Below are positions 8,579 through 18,325 of a stretch of 64,000 nt of DNA, piece after piece. Source of the DNA: Trinickia sp. Y13 (lineage in GTDB: Bacteria > Pseudomonadota > Gammaproteobacteria > Burkholderiales > Burkholderiaceae). The first letter of the stretch is position 1. Each line of letters opens with the position of its first letter. Position numbers and translations under genes: made by a program. The notes beneath the pieces were generated by a model, which searched no databases, was not told where the DNA came from, and saw only the letters and a list, made by a program, of their open reading frames with translations. Location: contig NZ_JAKWFK010000001.1 of NCBI RefSeq assembly GCF_029522115.1, forward strand, positions 372,001 to 436,000, in the 5' to 3' direction.

Positions 8579-8826
8579 AGCTCGAGACGCAACTGAATTT
8601 GACGCAGCCCGACGATTTTTACGAGGCGTTGATCGATATGCATCGGGATTTGAACGACGCGCAAAGTCAAAGTGCTAACGCCCAATTGATCTTGCTGCTC
8701 GCCAACCATATCGGCGATCAAGCGACGCTTGCCGAGGCGATCGGTCTCGCCCGGCAAGCCGCGCTCGAAGCGAGTCCCATCGCTGCCGCACCGCTGCGCG
8801 GCATGAGCGAACCCTTACCCAAGTAG
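8575..8826 (+). CDS. DUF2783 domain-containing small protein
   Basis: 83 aa beginning MKLETQLNLTQPDDFYEALIDMH, ATG preceded by GGGAGG. It is small, acidic and helical, with no membrane segment. DUF2783 proteins are typically found next to FAD-dependent monooxygenases of aromatic catabolism, exactly as here. The function is unknown; it may be an accessory or stabilising partner of the oxygenase (inference). Confidence 0.8.
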   Translation: MKLETQLNLTQPDDFYEALIDMHRDLNDAQSQSANAQLILLLANHIGDQATLAEAIGLARQAALEASPIAAAPLRGMSEPLPK

Positions 8827-8884
8827 CCGCGCCGATCGGCGCGTTAGACGCCGAGGCGCTTTTTCCCCTCCTGGAGCGAGACAA

Positions 8885-10207
8885 ATGACCCGATCGATCG
8901 ATGCCGCCGTGCAAGCGGCAGGCCGGACCCTGCCCGGCGACGACGCCCTTTACCGCAAAATCGCGCTGCGCGTCGTGCCGTTTCTATTCCTTTGTTATGT
9001 CGTGTCGTTTCTCGATCGCATCAACATCGGTTTCGCGCAACTGCAGATGAAGCACGATCTTGGTTTTAGCGATGCGATGTACGGCCTTGGCGCGGCGATC
9101 TTCTATATCGGCTATGTTGTATGCGAAGTGCCGAGCAACATGCTGCTGGCCCGCTTCGGCGCAAGACGCACCTTCGCGCGCATCATGCTGTTGTGGGGCG
9201 TGGCTTCGGTCGGGACGATGTTCGTGCAGACGCCGGGACAGTTTTACGCGCTGCGTTTCGCGCTCGGCGTATTCGAGGCCGGATTCTTCCCGGGGATCGT
9301 TTTGTATCTGACTTACTGGTTCCCGGCAGCGCGCCGAGCCGCGATGCTGTCGATCTTTTTCGCCGGCGTGGCCGTCGCGGGGGTGCTCGGCGGCTTGTTT
9401 TCGGGCTGGCTCATGCGCGAGACGACCGGCGTATTGGGGCTGGCCGGTTGGCGCTGGATGTTCGCGATCGAAGGGGCGCCCGCGCTCGTGCTGGGCGTGT
9501 TGTCCTTGACTTGGCTCGTCGATGGGCCGAAGCAAGCCGTGTGGCTGAACACGGAGGAGAAAGCCCGCGTCGCGCAGGCCCTGGCGCATGAGACACGCGA
9601 CGCTGCCCGTGAGCACGGAAGCGGTGCGTTCGCTCAAGCGCTGCGCACGCCGCGCGTATATCTGCTCGCGTTCATTTACTTTTCGTTGACCTGCGCATCG
9701 CTGACGCTGAATTTTTGGATGCCGCTCATGATCCGCGATTTCGGCATCACCGATGTCGTTTCGATCAGCCTTTACACGGCCGTTCCCAACGCGTTGGGCG
9801 TCGTCGGACTCATCGCGATCGCGCGTCATTCCGATCGAACGGGTGAACGCCGGCGGCACTTCGCTTTTTGCACGATCGGCGGCGGCATGGCGCTCGTCGC
9901 GCTGACCGCGCACCTGTCGAGTTTTGCGGCCATGCTGGCGATTCTCTGCTGCGCGACGATTTTGATCTTCGCGGCGTTGCCGATCTTCTGGACGATGCCC
10001 TCGCATTGCCTGTCGACGGCGGCAGCGGCGCCGGGCATTGCCCTCGTCAGCAGCATCGGGATCACGAGCGGCATCGTCAGCCCGTGGGTCATCGGGCAGA
10101 TCAAAGTGAGCACGGGCAGCATGGACGATGCGCTTTACCTGTTGACCGCCTTGCTCGTCGCGAGCGGATGCGCCGTGCTCCTGACGATGCGCGAAGCCCG
10201 CGGATAG
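8885..10207 (+). CDS. MFS transporter, anion:cation symporter type
   Basis: 440 aa with 12 predicted membrane segments and the family signature FLDRINIGFAQLQMKHDLGFS near residues 40-60, typical of ACS-family permeases for phthalate, tartrate, glucarate and other organic anions. GGAGCGAG precedes the ATG. As the last gene of the MBL/FAD/DUF2783 operon it is likely to import the aromatic acid degraded by that operon. It converges on the HtrA-like gene with 99 bp between stops, in which I see no clear terminator. Confidence 0.85.
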   Translation: MTRSIDAAVQAAGRTLPGDDALYRKIALRVVPFLFLCYVVSFLDRINIGFAQLQMKHDLGFSDAMYGLGAAIFYIGYVVCEVPSNMLLARFGARRTFARIMLLWGVASVGTMFVQTPGQFYALRFALGVFEAGFFPGIVLYLTYWFPAARRAAMLSIFFAGVAVAGVLGGLFSGWLMRETTGVLGLAGWRWMFAIEGAPALVLGVLSLTWLVDGPKQAVWLNTEEKARVAQALAHETRDAAREHGSGAFAQALRTPRVYLLAFIYFSLTCASLTLNFWMPLMIRDFGITDVVSISLYTAVPNALGVVGLIAIARHSDRTGERRRHFAFCTIGGGMALVALTAHLSSFAAMLAILCCATILIFAALPIFWTMPSHCLSTAAAAPGIALVSSIGITSGIVSPWVIGQIKVSTGSMDDALYLLTALLVASGCAVLLTMREARG

Positions 10208-10306
10208 ACGTGCGTCCGAGCGACACCCGTGCCGTTCCCGCCAGTGCTGCTTGCCGACGGCGCTTCCGATCCTGCCTTCTCGACCGAGCTTCGAGCGCAA
10301 GAACCG

Positions 10307-11872
10307 CTATCGGATTTGCATCGAGACGAAACTTCGGGTGTTATCGCGCTGGATCAACAACGCTACCTCCTTGCCGCTGCGTTCGAGCAATGCTTCGAGC
10401 GCATTGCGCGTGTCGACGCGCTCGCTGTTCACCGACAAGATGACGTCGCCGGCCTGAATTCCGGCGGCCTCGGCGGCGCCCGTCGCGGCGTCGACCACGA
10501 CGCCGCCGGTGGCCCCCGACGCGCGGCGTTCGTCTTCGCTCAACGCATGCACGGTCAGTCCCATGCGTTCGATCACGTTGCGTTCGGCGGCGCCCGCGCC
10601 TCTCGGTCTCGCGGCGTTCTCGCCGTCCTGCCCGGGGCGCGCCGCGACGATCGCCGTCAATTGCATCGGCTTCTTGTTGCGAACGACGGTGAGCGCGACC
10701 TTCGATCCGGGCGGTAACGCCGACACATAGTCGGTAAGGTCGCTTTCATGCTCGATCATCTTGCCGTTGATGCGCGTGATGACGTCGCCCGCTTTGAGCG
10801 GGTTCGCGGACGAGCCGCGCCCCGCGGGCGCCGCGGAGGTGACGAGCGCCCCGGTTGCATGCGGCAGCCCGAATGCCGCGGCCAGGCCCGGATCGACATC
10901 CTGCGTTTGAATGCCCAAGGTGCCGCCGCTCACCTTGCCTTGCCCTTGCAACTGCGCACGCAGCCTGAGCGCCGCGTCGATCGGGATCGCCAATGTCAGG
11001 CTCCGGTAGCGTCCCGTATTCGCATAGACCTGCAGATTGACGCCGATCACGGCGCCGTTGCGATCGAGCAGCGGACCGCCCGAGGTGTCCGGATCGGGGG
11101 CGATGTCGGTTTCGAGGAAGGTGAAGCTGTTACCGTCCGCCAGCGCATGCGGCGTGACGCTGATGAGGCCGGAGGTGGCCGCATTCTGCGGGCCATCGGG
11201 CGAGCCGATCGCCAAGACGCGCTCGCCGACGCGCACGTGCGATGCGTTGCCCATACGCACGGTCGGCAGCCTGCCGGCGCCTTCGATCTGCAGCAGTGCG
11301 ACATCGGTTTGGGGGTCGACGCCGAGCACATCGGCTTTGAATTGACGGCGGTCCGTCAACGTGACGACGACTTGCTCGGCGCGGTTGACGATGTGCGCCG
11401 TCGTCACCACGATGCCGTCTGCGCTGATGATGAAGCCCGAGCCCGTGCCCCAAACGACGCGCGGCGCATCGGGCACCGTCGAGGGCGCTGCCGGTTGCGC
11501 CGACGTCGCTCGCACCAGCGCGAAGACCGGGTCGTCCGGGTCGAGATTGTCGAGCGCAGGTGGGGCCGTTGCCTGATCGGCCGTATCTTCCCGCGTTGTC
11601 GCGACGATGTTCACGACGGCCGGCCCATAGCGCTCGACCATCGCGGCAAAATCCATCTGCACCGCGGCGGGTGCGGCAGCGGCTGCCGCAGCGGCAGCGG
11701 CGGTGGCGGCAGCTGCAGCGGGCGGCGGCGCATGCTGGCTCTTGGCGGATGGCGCGCGCGGCTGGGCGCTCGACACCGTCGGTGAAAGAAACACCGCGCC
11801 GCCGATCAACGCGATCGTCGCTGCGGCGCGGAGCACAGCGCGGGCCTCGGCCCGCCAAGTCTCGCTACGCAC
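10307..11872 (-). CDS. HtrA/DegP-like periplasmic serine protease with two PDZ domains
   Basis: 521 aa with a GTG start behind GAGGGG. A signal peptide (residues about 14-36) is followed by an alanine tract (52-70). The trypsin-like domain shows H160 (TTAHIVNR), D190 (PQTDVALLQ) and S264 in DTSGGP, where most HtrA proteins have GNSGGP. PDZ1 covers about 305-395 and PDZ2 about 425-510. The protein is expected in the periplasm as a protease/chaperone for misfolded envelope proteins. The Asn-to-Thr change beside the catalytic Ser is unusual but the triad is intact. The gene stands alone, divergent from the TPR gene. Confidence 0.85.
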   Translation of the reverse strand: MRSETWRAEARAVLRAAATIALIGGAVFLSPTVSSAQPRAPSAKSQHAPPPAAAAATAAAAAAAAAAPAAVQMDFAAMVERYGPAVVNIVATTREDTADQATAPPALDNLDPDDPVFALVRATSAQPAAPSTVPDAPRVVWGTGSGFIISADGIVVTTAHIVNRAEQVVVTLTDRRQFKADVLGVDPQTDVALLQIEGAGRLPTVRMGNASHVRVGERVLAIGSPDGPQNAATSGLISVTPHALADGNSFTFLETDIAPDPDTSGGPLLDRNGAVIGVNLQVYANTGRYRSLTLAIPIDAALRLRAQLQGQGKVSGGTLGIQTQDVDPGLAAAFGLPHATGALVTSAAPAGRGSSANPLKAGDVITRINGKMIEHESDLTDYVSALPPGSKVALTVVRNKKPMQLTAIVAARPGQDGENAARPRGAGAAERNVIERMGLTVHALSEDERRASGATGGVVVDAATGAAEAAGIQAGDVILSVNSERVDTRNALEALLERSGKEVALLIQRDNTRSFVSMQIR

Positions 11873-12116
11873 GGCAAACCCCCTCGGATAATTGTCTCGC
11901 GGGTGGCCGGCTCAATGGTGATCGAATGCGCTCGGTCGATGTCGGTCCCCAGCGCAACCATTGTCGGCCGGACAACCCGCAGGCGGCTGTGAGCGAGCGC
12001 ACGATCGCGGTGTAACAGTCGGCTCGAATTGCCGGGGGCGCGCTTGCGACGCTTCGCCCCGTCGCAGAAAAGCGCGGCTTCGAGACCTTCGTCGGGGCGC
12101 CGTTCACGTGCATACT

Positions 12117-12135
12117 CCTTAAGCCCTGCTTAAGG
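12117..12135. promoter_or_regulatory. Inverted repeat CCTTAAG-N5-CTTAAGG upstream of the TPR gene
   Basis: Perfect 7-bp arms in the 335-bp divergent gap between the HtrA-like and TPR genes (11873-12207), 72 bp before the TPR start. Its AT-rich arms stand out in GC-rich surroundings, so it may be an operator; the binding protein is unknown. I see nothing else definite in the gap. Confidence 0.35.
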
Positions 12136-12207
12136 GGCACGAGTCACATTACAGAATGTCAGGAAAGCGGGCCCTCACGCCTTCTGCGCCTCGAGAACGG
12201 AACTCAC

Positions 12208-12972
12208 ATGCCTTACTTTGGAATCGGCCTTCACGTCATCGTCGCGATTTACTTCGCGGTGCATGCCGTGCGCCATCGACAAAACATTTATTGGTTGTTC
12301 GTGCTCTTTGCGTTTCCCATGCTCGGCAGCCTAGTGTATTTCTTCGCCGTTTACTTGCCGAGCTGGCGGCAGTCGCGCGGGGCGTATGTCGCGACGCGCG
12401 CGATCACGCAGTTCGTGGATCCGAACCGCGCCGTGCGCGAAAGCCGTGCCGAGGTCGATCGGGCGCCTACCGTGGCGAACCGCATGCGGCTAGGCAATGC
12501 GCTATTGGAAGCCGGGAACCCGCAAGACGCGATCGAGCAGTTTCAAATGGCGGCGAATGGGCCATTCGCGAACGATCCCGCGTTGTTGCTGGGCTTGGCG
12601 CGTGCGCAGTTCGAACTCGCGCGGTATGCCGATGCCGAGGCGGCATTGACGCTGCTCTTCACGCATCATCCGCACTTGCGTCAGCAAGCGCAGCCGTCGC
12701 TGCTTTACGCACGCACGCTCGCGGCGCTCGGGGCCGTGGGCGCGCGGGCCGCGTTCGAGGTGGCGCTCGCCTGCGCGAGCGATGCGGCGCCGCGCTGCTT
12801 GTTTGCCGATTGGCTCGCCGCGCAACCGAGCGAAGCCGACCGCAAGCGCGCCGCCGCGTTGTACGAAGACATTTTACAGGACGGCAAACATTGGCCGCGC
12901 CACGCGCGCGCGCATAACCGCGAGTGGTTGCAGCGGGCGCAGTCGGCGCGGGCCTCCATGCCGGCTCATTGA
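12208..12972 (+). CDS. Membrane-anchored tetratricopeptide repeat protein
   Basis: 254 aa. Two N-terminal hydrophobic segments (residues about 3-20 and 27-48; LFVLFAFPMLGSLVYFFAVY) resemble a PLDc_N-like membrane anchor. TPR-like helices follow from about residue 85 (RLGNALLEAGNPQDAIEQFQMA, then LLLGLARAQFELARYADAEAAL). The frame opening at 12156 is a shadow. Such proteins usually act as envelope assembly scaffolds. No partner gene is adjacent, so the role is unknown. Confidence 0.75.
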   Translation: MPYFGIGLHVIVAIYFAVHAVRHRQNIYWLFVLFAFPMLGSLVYFFAVYLPSWRQSRGAYVATRAITQFVDPNRAVRESRAEVDRAPTVANRMRLGNALLEAGNPQDAIEQFQMAANGPFANDPALLLGLARAQFELARYADAEAALTLLFTHHPHLRQQAQPSLLYARTLAALGAVGARAAFEVALACASDAAPRCLFADWLAAQPSEADRKRAAALYEDILQDGKHWPRHARAHNREWLQRAQSARASMPAH

Positions 12973-13478
12973 GCGGGCGAGCGTCGATCCGCCGGCATCT
13001 TTTCCCTTCCTTTAACGCTCGGGCAGGCGCCACGCCCATTGCGCCCCCGAGCCGTCTCGATCGCCATCGCCGCACCCGCATTCAAATAGTCGCCTTAACG
13101 GATTCGCACTAGGCGTAAACACGGGGCGCGACGGCGAGAAACCGTGGTTTCAAGCCGATATAAGCGCTGTCACATGGGCTTCATGTCGCCCGATTGATGG
13201 GACGCGATTTTGTGTTCGCCTACGCTTCGTGACAGCAAAGTGAACGCGATGGGGCGCAAGCGCATGCGTCGCATGGCACGAGCGGCGTGAGGCCGCCCCC
13301 GCGCTCGCGAAACTACGCCAACATCGGCTCGCCCGTCTGCAAGACATTCCCCCGCTAGGCCTTCGCGGCCTTCGAGCCGATTGGATTCAGACGGATCAGA
13401 GCAGAGAAGAGCAGATTCGAGACAACCCTGATGACGGCCCGCGCGGCCGTTTCAGCATGCTGATAAAGGAGCAAGCTC
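12973..13478. other. 506-bp intergenic region without a recognisable gene
   Basis: Between the TPR gene and the NCS2 permease. I see no ORF with a ribosome binding site, tRNA or terminator, and no purine-riboswitch-like core despite the purine permease downstream. The permease SD (AAAGGAG) is at its right end. Confidence 0.5.
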
Positions 13479-14864
13479 ATGAGTGATACCCAGGCGCGGC
13501 CGATCGTCGGCTCCGGCGCGACGGACGGCTTCGGCACCAAGGGCGCCGTGGACCGATATTTCGACATTTCGGCGCGAGGCAGCACGGAGCGCCGCGAAAT
13601 CGTCGCGGGCGTCACCACGTTCTTGGCGATGGTGTATTCGGTGTTCGTGGTCCCCGGCATGCTCGGCAAAGCCGGATTCGATACGAGCGCCGTATTCGTC
13701 GCGGTCTGCCTCACGACGGCTTTCGGCTCGCTGTTGATGGGCTTATGGGCGAAGCTGCCGATCGCGATCGGCTGCGCGATTTCGCTCACCGCGTTCACCG
13801 CGTTCGGTCTGGTTTTGGGCAAGGGGATCTCACCGACGGTCGCGCTCGGAGCTGTCTTCTTGATGGGGCTTGTCTTTACCGCGATTTCCGTCACCGGCGT
13901 GCGCTCGTGGATCCTGCGCAATCTGCCAGCGGGCGTCGCGCATGGCACGGGTATCGGGATCGGGCTGTTCTTGCTGCTGATCGCATCGAACGATGTCGGG
14001 CTCGTGATCAAGAATCCGGGCGGCGGCCTGCCGCTCGCGCTCGGACACGTCACGGGGTTCCCCGTGGTGATGTCGGTGATCGGTTTGGCAGCCATTTTCG
14101 GGCTCGAGCGGCGCCGCGTGCCGGGCGGGATCTTGCTTGTCGTCGTCGCCGTGTCGGCGATCGGTCTCGCCTTCGATCCGAGCGTGAAATTCCACGGCGT
14201 ATTTGCGTTGCCTTCTCTGAGCGCGCCGGGGCACGCATCGCTGATCGGTGCGATGGATATCAAAGGCGCGCTGTCGGTGGCGGTGCTGCCCAGTGTCTTC
14301 GCGCTCGTCATGACCGCGGTCTTCGACGCCACGGGCACGATCCGCGCCGTGGCGGGGCAGTCGGGGCAGCTCGACGAGAAGGGCCGCATCGTCAACGGCG
14401 GCCGTGCGTTGACGGCCGATTCGCTCAGTTCGATTTTCTCCGGATTTCTCGGCGGCGCGCCGGCAGCGGCCTATATCGAATCGAGCGTGGGCGTCGCCGC
14501 GGGCGCGAAGACGGGGCTGGCCGCCGCGGTGGTCGGCCTGCTGTTTCTCGTCGTAATGTTCTTTTCGCCCCTTGCTGGGTTGGTGCCGTCGTATGCGACA
14601 GCGCCCGCGTTGATGTACGTGGGCCTCTTGATGCTCTCGAGTGTGAGCAAACTGCACATGGACGATAGCGTCGATGCGATGGCCGGCCTCGTCACCGCCG
14701 TATTCATCGTGCTGACGGCCAACATCGTGACCGGCATCATGCTCGGCTTCGCGACGCTCGTCATCGGCCGCATCGTGAGCGGCGAATGGCGCAAGCTGAA
14801 CCTTGGCACCGTATCGATTGCCGTCGTGCTGGTGGCTTTCTATGCGGGAGGGTGGGCGATCTGA
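13479..14864 (+). CDS. NCS2 family purine permease (AzgA/GhxP-like)
   Basis: 461 aa, ATG preceded by AAAGGAG. It starts with [37 protein letters not shown], the typical opening of the AzgA branch of NCS2 transporters. It has about 12-14 membrane segments and the conserved [13 protein letters not shown] and [13 protein letters not shown] motifs. The family imports adenine, guanine or hypoxanthine with H+. It is monocistronic, with a terminator-like hairpin just downstream. Confidence 0.88.
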   Translation: MSDTQARPIVGSGATDGFGTKGAVDRYFDISARGSTERREIVAGVTTFLAMVYSVFVVPGMLGKAGFDTSAVFVAVCLTTAFGSLLMGLWAKLPIAIGCAISLTAFTAFGLVLGKGISPTVALGAVFLMGLVFTAISVTGVRSWILRNLPAGVAHGTGIGIGLFLLLIASNDVGLVIKNPGGGLPLALGHVTGFPVVMSVIGLAAIFGLERRRVPGGILLVVVAVSAIGLAFDPSVKFHGVFALPSLSAPGHASLIGAMDIKGALSVAVLPSVFALVMTAVFDATGTIRAVAGQSGQLDEKGRIVNGGRALTADSLSSIFSGFLGGAPAAAYIESSVGVAAGAKTGLAAAVVGLLFLVVMFFSPLAGLVPSYATAPALMYVGLLMLSSVSKLHMDDSVDAMAGLVTAVFIVLTANIVTGIMLGFATLVIGRIVSGEWRKLNLGTVSIAVVLVAFYAGGWAI

Positions 14865-14882
14865 CGAGAGGGAGCTTCGAGC

Positions 14883-14908
14883 CCGGGAAGCGCTCGTTTC
14901 CCGGCTTT
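14883..14908 (+). terminator. Rho-independent terminator-like hairpin after the purine permease
   Basis: CCGGGAA (14883-14889) pairs with TTCCCGG (14898-14904), followed by CTTTT. It lies 19 bp after the permease stop. Confidence 0.5.
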
Positions 14909-15032
14909 TCGTAGACGATCGAACAGTAGGCGCGCATCGGCCGCTTTGGAGCGGCGCGCTACAATGACCGCCGGTGAAACGTGGCGCGACGTGGCGCCGG
15001 TTGCGTTCGAATCGATTGTCAACGGAGCTCTC

Positions 15033-15707
15033 ATGCGATTGCAAACCCCATTTCTGTTCGACCTCGACGGCACCCTCGTAGATAGCGTCTATCAGCACGT
15101 GCTTGCGTGGAAACAAGCGCTCGATGCCGAAGGGATTGCATTATCCGTGTGGCGGATTCATCGCAAGATCGGCATGAGCGGCGGGCTGTTCACGGCGCAG
15201 CTATTGCGCGAGACGCAGGCGCATGTGAGCGAGGAAGCCATCAACCGGCTGCGCGACGCGCATGCCGACGCCTATCTCCAGTTTCGCGGCCAAGTGCGGC
15301 CGTTACCCGGCGCTCGGGAGCTATTGAGCGCCTTGTCGCAGGCCGGCATCCCATGGGCGATCGCAACCAGCGGGCGCATGCACACGGCCGCGCTCAATCT
15401 GGAGGCGCTGGGCGTGGATCCGGCCAAGGACGTCGTCGTGACGCGCGACGACGTCAAATACGCCAAGCCCGACCCGGACCTCTTCATCGCCGCGGCAGAG
15501 CGGCTCGGCGTCCCGATCGAGCACGCGGTCGTGGTGGGCGACAGCATCTGGGACATGCTTGCGGCAAAGCGTTGCCGCGCGCTGGGCGTGGGGTTGCTCT
15601 CGGGCGGTTACGGCACCGACGAGCTCGAACGGGCGGGTGCGCTAAGGGTTTATGACGACCCGGCGGATTTGCTTTGCCACCTAGACGAGATCGCGGCTCG
15701 ACCATAA
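15033..15707 (+). CDS. HAD-superfamily hydrolase (phosphoglycolate-phosphatase-like)
   Basis: 224 aa from the ATG at 15033, preceded by ACGGAG; the in-frame upstream region lacks support. Motif I is DLDGTLVDS (nucleophile D10, acid D12), motif II is in AIATSGRMH, motif III is the Lys of YAKPDPDLF, and motif IV is VVGDSIWDM. A helical cap lies between about residues 20 and 85. It is a cytoplasmic phosphatase of subfamily I; the substrate (2-phosphoglycolate, sugar phosphate or other) cannot be read. Confidence 0.85.
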   Translation: MRLQTPFLFDLDGTLVDSVYQHVLAWKQALDAEGIALSVWRIHRKIGMSGGLFTAQLLRETQAHVSEEAINRLRDAHADAYLQFRGQVRPLPGARELLSALSQAGIPWAIATSGRMHTAALNLEALGVDPAKDVVVTRDDVKYAKPDPDLFIAAAERLGVPIEHAVVVGDSIWDMLAAKRCRALGVGLLSGGYGTDELERAGALRVYDDPADLLCHLDEIAARP

Positions 15708-15786
15708 GCCTACTCGCTCTTATTGCAGGTCGATGCGACTTCCATGCCGGGGACGGTATGGATGTCTCGCGGGCAATTCAAAACGA

Positions 15787-15817
15787 AAACTGAAACGAAA
15801 TTCCCTGTTTTGTCCCA
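15787..15817. promoter_or_regulatory. Candidate regulatory motifs upstream of the MHS transporter
   Basis: The 292-bp gap before the MHS gene contains AAACTGAAACG (15787-15797), which recurs exactly upstream of the GMC/CobS pair at 24671. It also contains CTGTTTTGTCCCA (15805-15817), which matches 11 of 13 bases of a site upstream of the IclR gene at 34974. Shared motifs suggest co-regulation with the sulfonate genes (inference). Confidence 0.35.
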
Positions 15818-15999
15818 GAACGGTTCCCCTCTCCCAAATTTCCTTGAAGCACCGATTTCGGCTCAGTAAATAGAAACCACGCACCGCGATCGCTCGAACC
15901 GCCGGTGCGACAAAAACGCCCCGGAGGAGACGAACGAGGGGCCCCCGAAATCCTGTTCCGCAAGCGCGCACGGGTATTTACTGGAGGAGGAGCCGTTTC

Positions 16000-17331
16000 A
16001 TGTCATCCCATCCACACATCGATTCCCGCATGGTTCGCCGCGTCGCCATGGCCAGTGTCATCGGCGCGACGGTCGAATGGTACGACTTCTTTCTTTACGG
16101 CGTAGTCGCCGGCATCGTCTTCAACAAGCTTTACTTTCCGGCGAACGACCCGCTCGTGTCGATACTGCTTGCTTATTCGACGTTCGCGGTGGGCTTCGTC
16201 ACCCGCCCGATCGGCGGCGTGTTGTTCGGTCACTTCGGCGATCGCATCGGGCGCAAGTCCGCGCTGATCCTCTCGCTGTTCATCATGGGCGTGTCGACCG
16301 TAGGCGTCGCCTTCGTCCCAACCTACGCGCAGATCGGCGTAGCCGCGCCGATTCTGTTGTTGTCGCTGCGCGTGCTGCAGGGCATCGGGCTCGGCGGAGA
16401 ATGGGGCGGCGCGGTGTTGATGGCATACGAATATGCGCCTGCGCACCGGCGAGGACTGTATGCGAGCCTGCCGCAAATCGGCTTGTCGATCGGACTGTGC
16501 CTTGCCTCGGGCATGGTGGCGGCGGTGTCGCATCTGTTGTCGGAACAGGCGTTTTTCGCGTGGGGCTGGCGCGTGGCGTTCGGCGCCTCGCTCGTGCTCG
16601 TCATGATTGGCCTTTATATCCGGCTCAACGTGATGGAAACTCCGGAATTCGTCGCGCTCAAGCGCAACCGCAACGAAGTGCGGCTGCCGTTCGTCGAGAT
16701 GCTCGCCAGCTACCGTCGCGAGTGGGCGCTCGGCATGGGAGCGCGCTATATCGACGGCGTGTTCTTCAATATCTTCGCCGTGTTTTCGATCGGATACCTC
16801 ACGCAGCACATCAAGATGGATCGCACCGATGCGCTGCTCGGCGTGATGATGGCCGCCTTCGTCATGTGCTTCTTCATTCCGATCTTCGGCGCCCTGTCCG
16901 ATCGCATCGGCCGCGCGCGCGTGTACATGTGGGGCTCGCTGCTTTGCGGCGCGTCGGTCTATCCGGCTTTTTGGTTGATCGAAAGCCAGCCGGGCAATAC
17001 CCTCTTGATTTGGCTCGCCATCGTCATCCCGTTCGGCATTTGCTACGCCATGGTGTATGGGCCCGAAGCCGCGCTGTTCTCCGAGCTCTTCGATGCGAGC
17101 GTGCGTTACACGGGCATCTCGTTCGTCTATCAGTTCTCCGGCATTTTCGCGAGCGGCATCACGCCGATCATCGCGACGGCGCTGTGGAAGATGAGCGGAG
17201 GAAAATGGTGGACCATTTGCGCCTACGTGCTGTTTTCCGCGCTGGTATCGGCCGCTTCGGCGCGCGCGATCGAACGCGGCCGCGGCGCGCGCTTGTCGAC
17301 GCACGAGAACCCGGCGGTCAGCGCGCCGTAA
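16000..17331 (+). CDS. MFS transporter, metabolite:H+ symporter (MHS) type
   Basis: 443 aa, ATG behind a strong GGAGGAGGAG. The N-terminus (ASVIGATVEWYDFFLYG) and the loop GHFGDRIGRKSALI place it in the MHS group with ShiA, ProP and KgtP, which symport organic acids or betaines. It has 12 membrane segments. It converges on an IclR regulator, and its upstream region shares motifs with sulfonate-hub promoters, so an organosulfonate such as isethionate or sulfoacetate is a reasonable guess for the substrate. No sequence feature proves this. Confidence 0.83.
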   Translation: MSSHPHIDSRMVRRVAMASVIGATVEWYDFFLYGVVAGIVFNKLYFPANDPLVSILLAYSTFAVGFVTRPIGGVLFGHFGDRIGRKSALILSLFIMGVSTVGVAFVPTYAQIGVAAPILLLSLRVLQGIGLGGEWGGAVLMAYEYAPAHRRGLYASLPQIGLSIGLCLASGMVAAVSHLLSEQAFFAWGWRVAFGASLVLVMIGLYIRLNVMETPEFVALKRNRNEVRLPFVEMLASYRREWALGMGARYIDGVFFNIFAVFSIGYLTQHIKMDRTDALLGVMMAAFVMCFFIPIFGALSDRIGRARVYMWGSLLCGASVYPAFWLIESQPGNTLLIWLAIVIPFGICYAMVYGPEAALFSELFDASVRYTGISFVYQFSGIFASGITPIIATALWKMSGGKWWTICAYVLFSALVSAASARAIERGRGARLSTHENPAVSAP

Positions 17332-17396
17332 TGTCCTCGCGTTCGCGTTCTCGCATCGTCACGCCGCCGTAGCGCGGCCTCCATCGCCGTGTGGCA

Positions 17397-18161
17397 TCAA
17401 GCGCGGAACGTCTTGGCGGTTTCTTCGGCGGCGTGCCGCAAATCCGGTTCGAAGGCCAGCAAGTCCTGTAGCGTGAGCCGCCCCACCGGCGCCTGCACCG
17501 CAATCGCTGCGCAGGCGCGGTGACGGTCGAGCATGACGGGCACGGCGATGGCGATCAGCCCCTGAAGATGCTCTTGATCGTTGACGGCCAACCGGCGCCG
17601 TCGCGTCAAAGCGAGCTCACGGCGCAGCACTTCGCGGCTCGTGATCGTGCGCTCGGAATAGGGGCGCAGCGGCAGCGTTTCGATCACGCGCTCGCGCCGG
17701 TCCTTCGGCAGAAAACTAATCAAGAGCTTGCCGCTAGCGGAACAATGCAGCGGCACGTGCGACCCCGGCTGCAAATGCAGGCGCAACGGCCACTCCGTTT
17801 CCACGCGGTCGATATAGACGACGTCGTTGCCCGACAGCATCGTCAAGTTGCATGTCTCGCCGATCTTCGCCACGAGCTGCTCGAGCAGTACATGGCGCGC
17901 GGCGGCCGGGCCAGCATGCATGAGCACGTTCACGGCCAGCATGCGCACGCGCGGCGAACATTCGTAGCGTTTGTCGCCCGCGCCGCGCGTGACGAGCCAC
18001 GCATCGGTCAACTGCACGAGGATGCGGTGCATCGTCTGTTTCGGCAGGCCGAGCGTGGTCGCGAGATCCATCATCGATAACGGGTGGCCAGCCGCCGCCA
18101 ACGTTTCGAGCACACGAAACGCTCGCACCGCCGCCGCATTCGATTGATTCGATCCCGACAT
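17397..18161 (-). CDS. IclR-family regulator of the sulfoacetate (sau) operon
   Basis: 254 aa. The winged HTH is at about residues 10-70 (LSMMDLATTLGLPKQTMHRIL) and the IclR effector domain at about 80-250, with the family motifs GSHVPLHCSASGKLLISFLP and GLIAIAVPV. ATG is preceded by GAGGAG. It is divergent from the sauS-sauT-sauU-like genes. Two inverted repeats with identical 6-nt spacers lie between them, so it probably controls that operon in response to sulfoacetate or a CoA ester (inference). Confidence 0.87.
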   Translation of the reverse strand: MSGSNQSNAAAVRAFRVLETLAAAGHPLSMMDLATTLGLPKQTMHRILVQLTDAWLVTRGAGDKRYECSPRVRMLAVNVLMHAGPAAARHVLLEQLVAKIGETCNLTMLSGNDVVYIDRVETEWPLRLHLQPGSHVPLHCSASGKLLISFLPKDRRERVIETLPLRPYSERTITSREVLRRELALTRRRRLAVNDQEHLQGLIAIAVPVMLDRHRACAAIAVQAPVGRLTLQDLLAFEPDLRHAAEETAKTFRA

Positions 18162-18221
18162 GCCGTCTCCTCATCCGGCGCACGTGCCGCGCCACCTTCA
18201 TTGTGTATCGGATCGCACGGT

Positions 18222-18247
18222 TTTCGGGACTGGGAGAAGTCCCGAAA
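18222..18247. promoter_or_regulatory. Inverted repeat TTTCGGGACT-N6-AGTCCCGAAA, candidate IclR operator
   Basis: Perfect 10-bp arms in the divergent region between the IclR gene and sauS. A further half-site CGGGACT occurs at 18298-18304. Being between two divergent promoters, it fits an operator better than a terminator. Confidence 0.55.
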
Positions 18248-18325
18248 TTCGCGTTTTTCCATACGCGAGCGAGCACAGTCGACAAATGGTCGGGAAACGG
18301 GACTCGCACGCCATTGGCGCAGCCT

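Noticed and set aside
12973-13478. Possible purine riboswitch upstream of the NCS2 permease
   Set aside because: No conserved three-way-junction core sequence was visible; the region looks unstructured apart from short GC stems.
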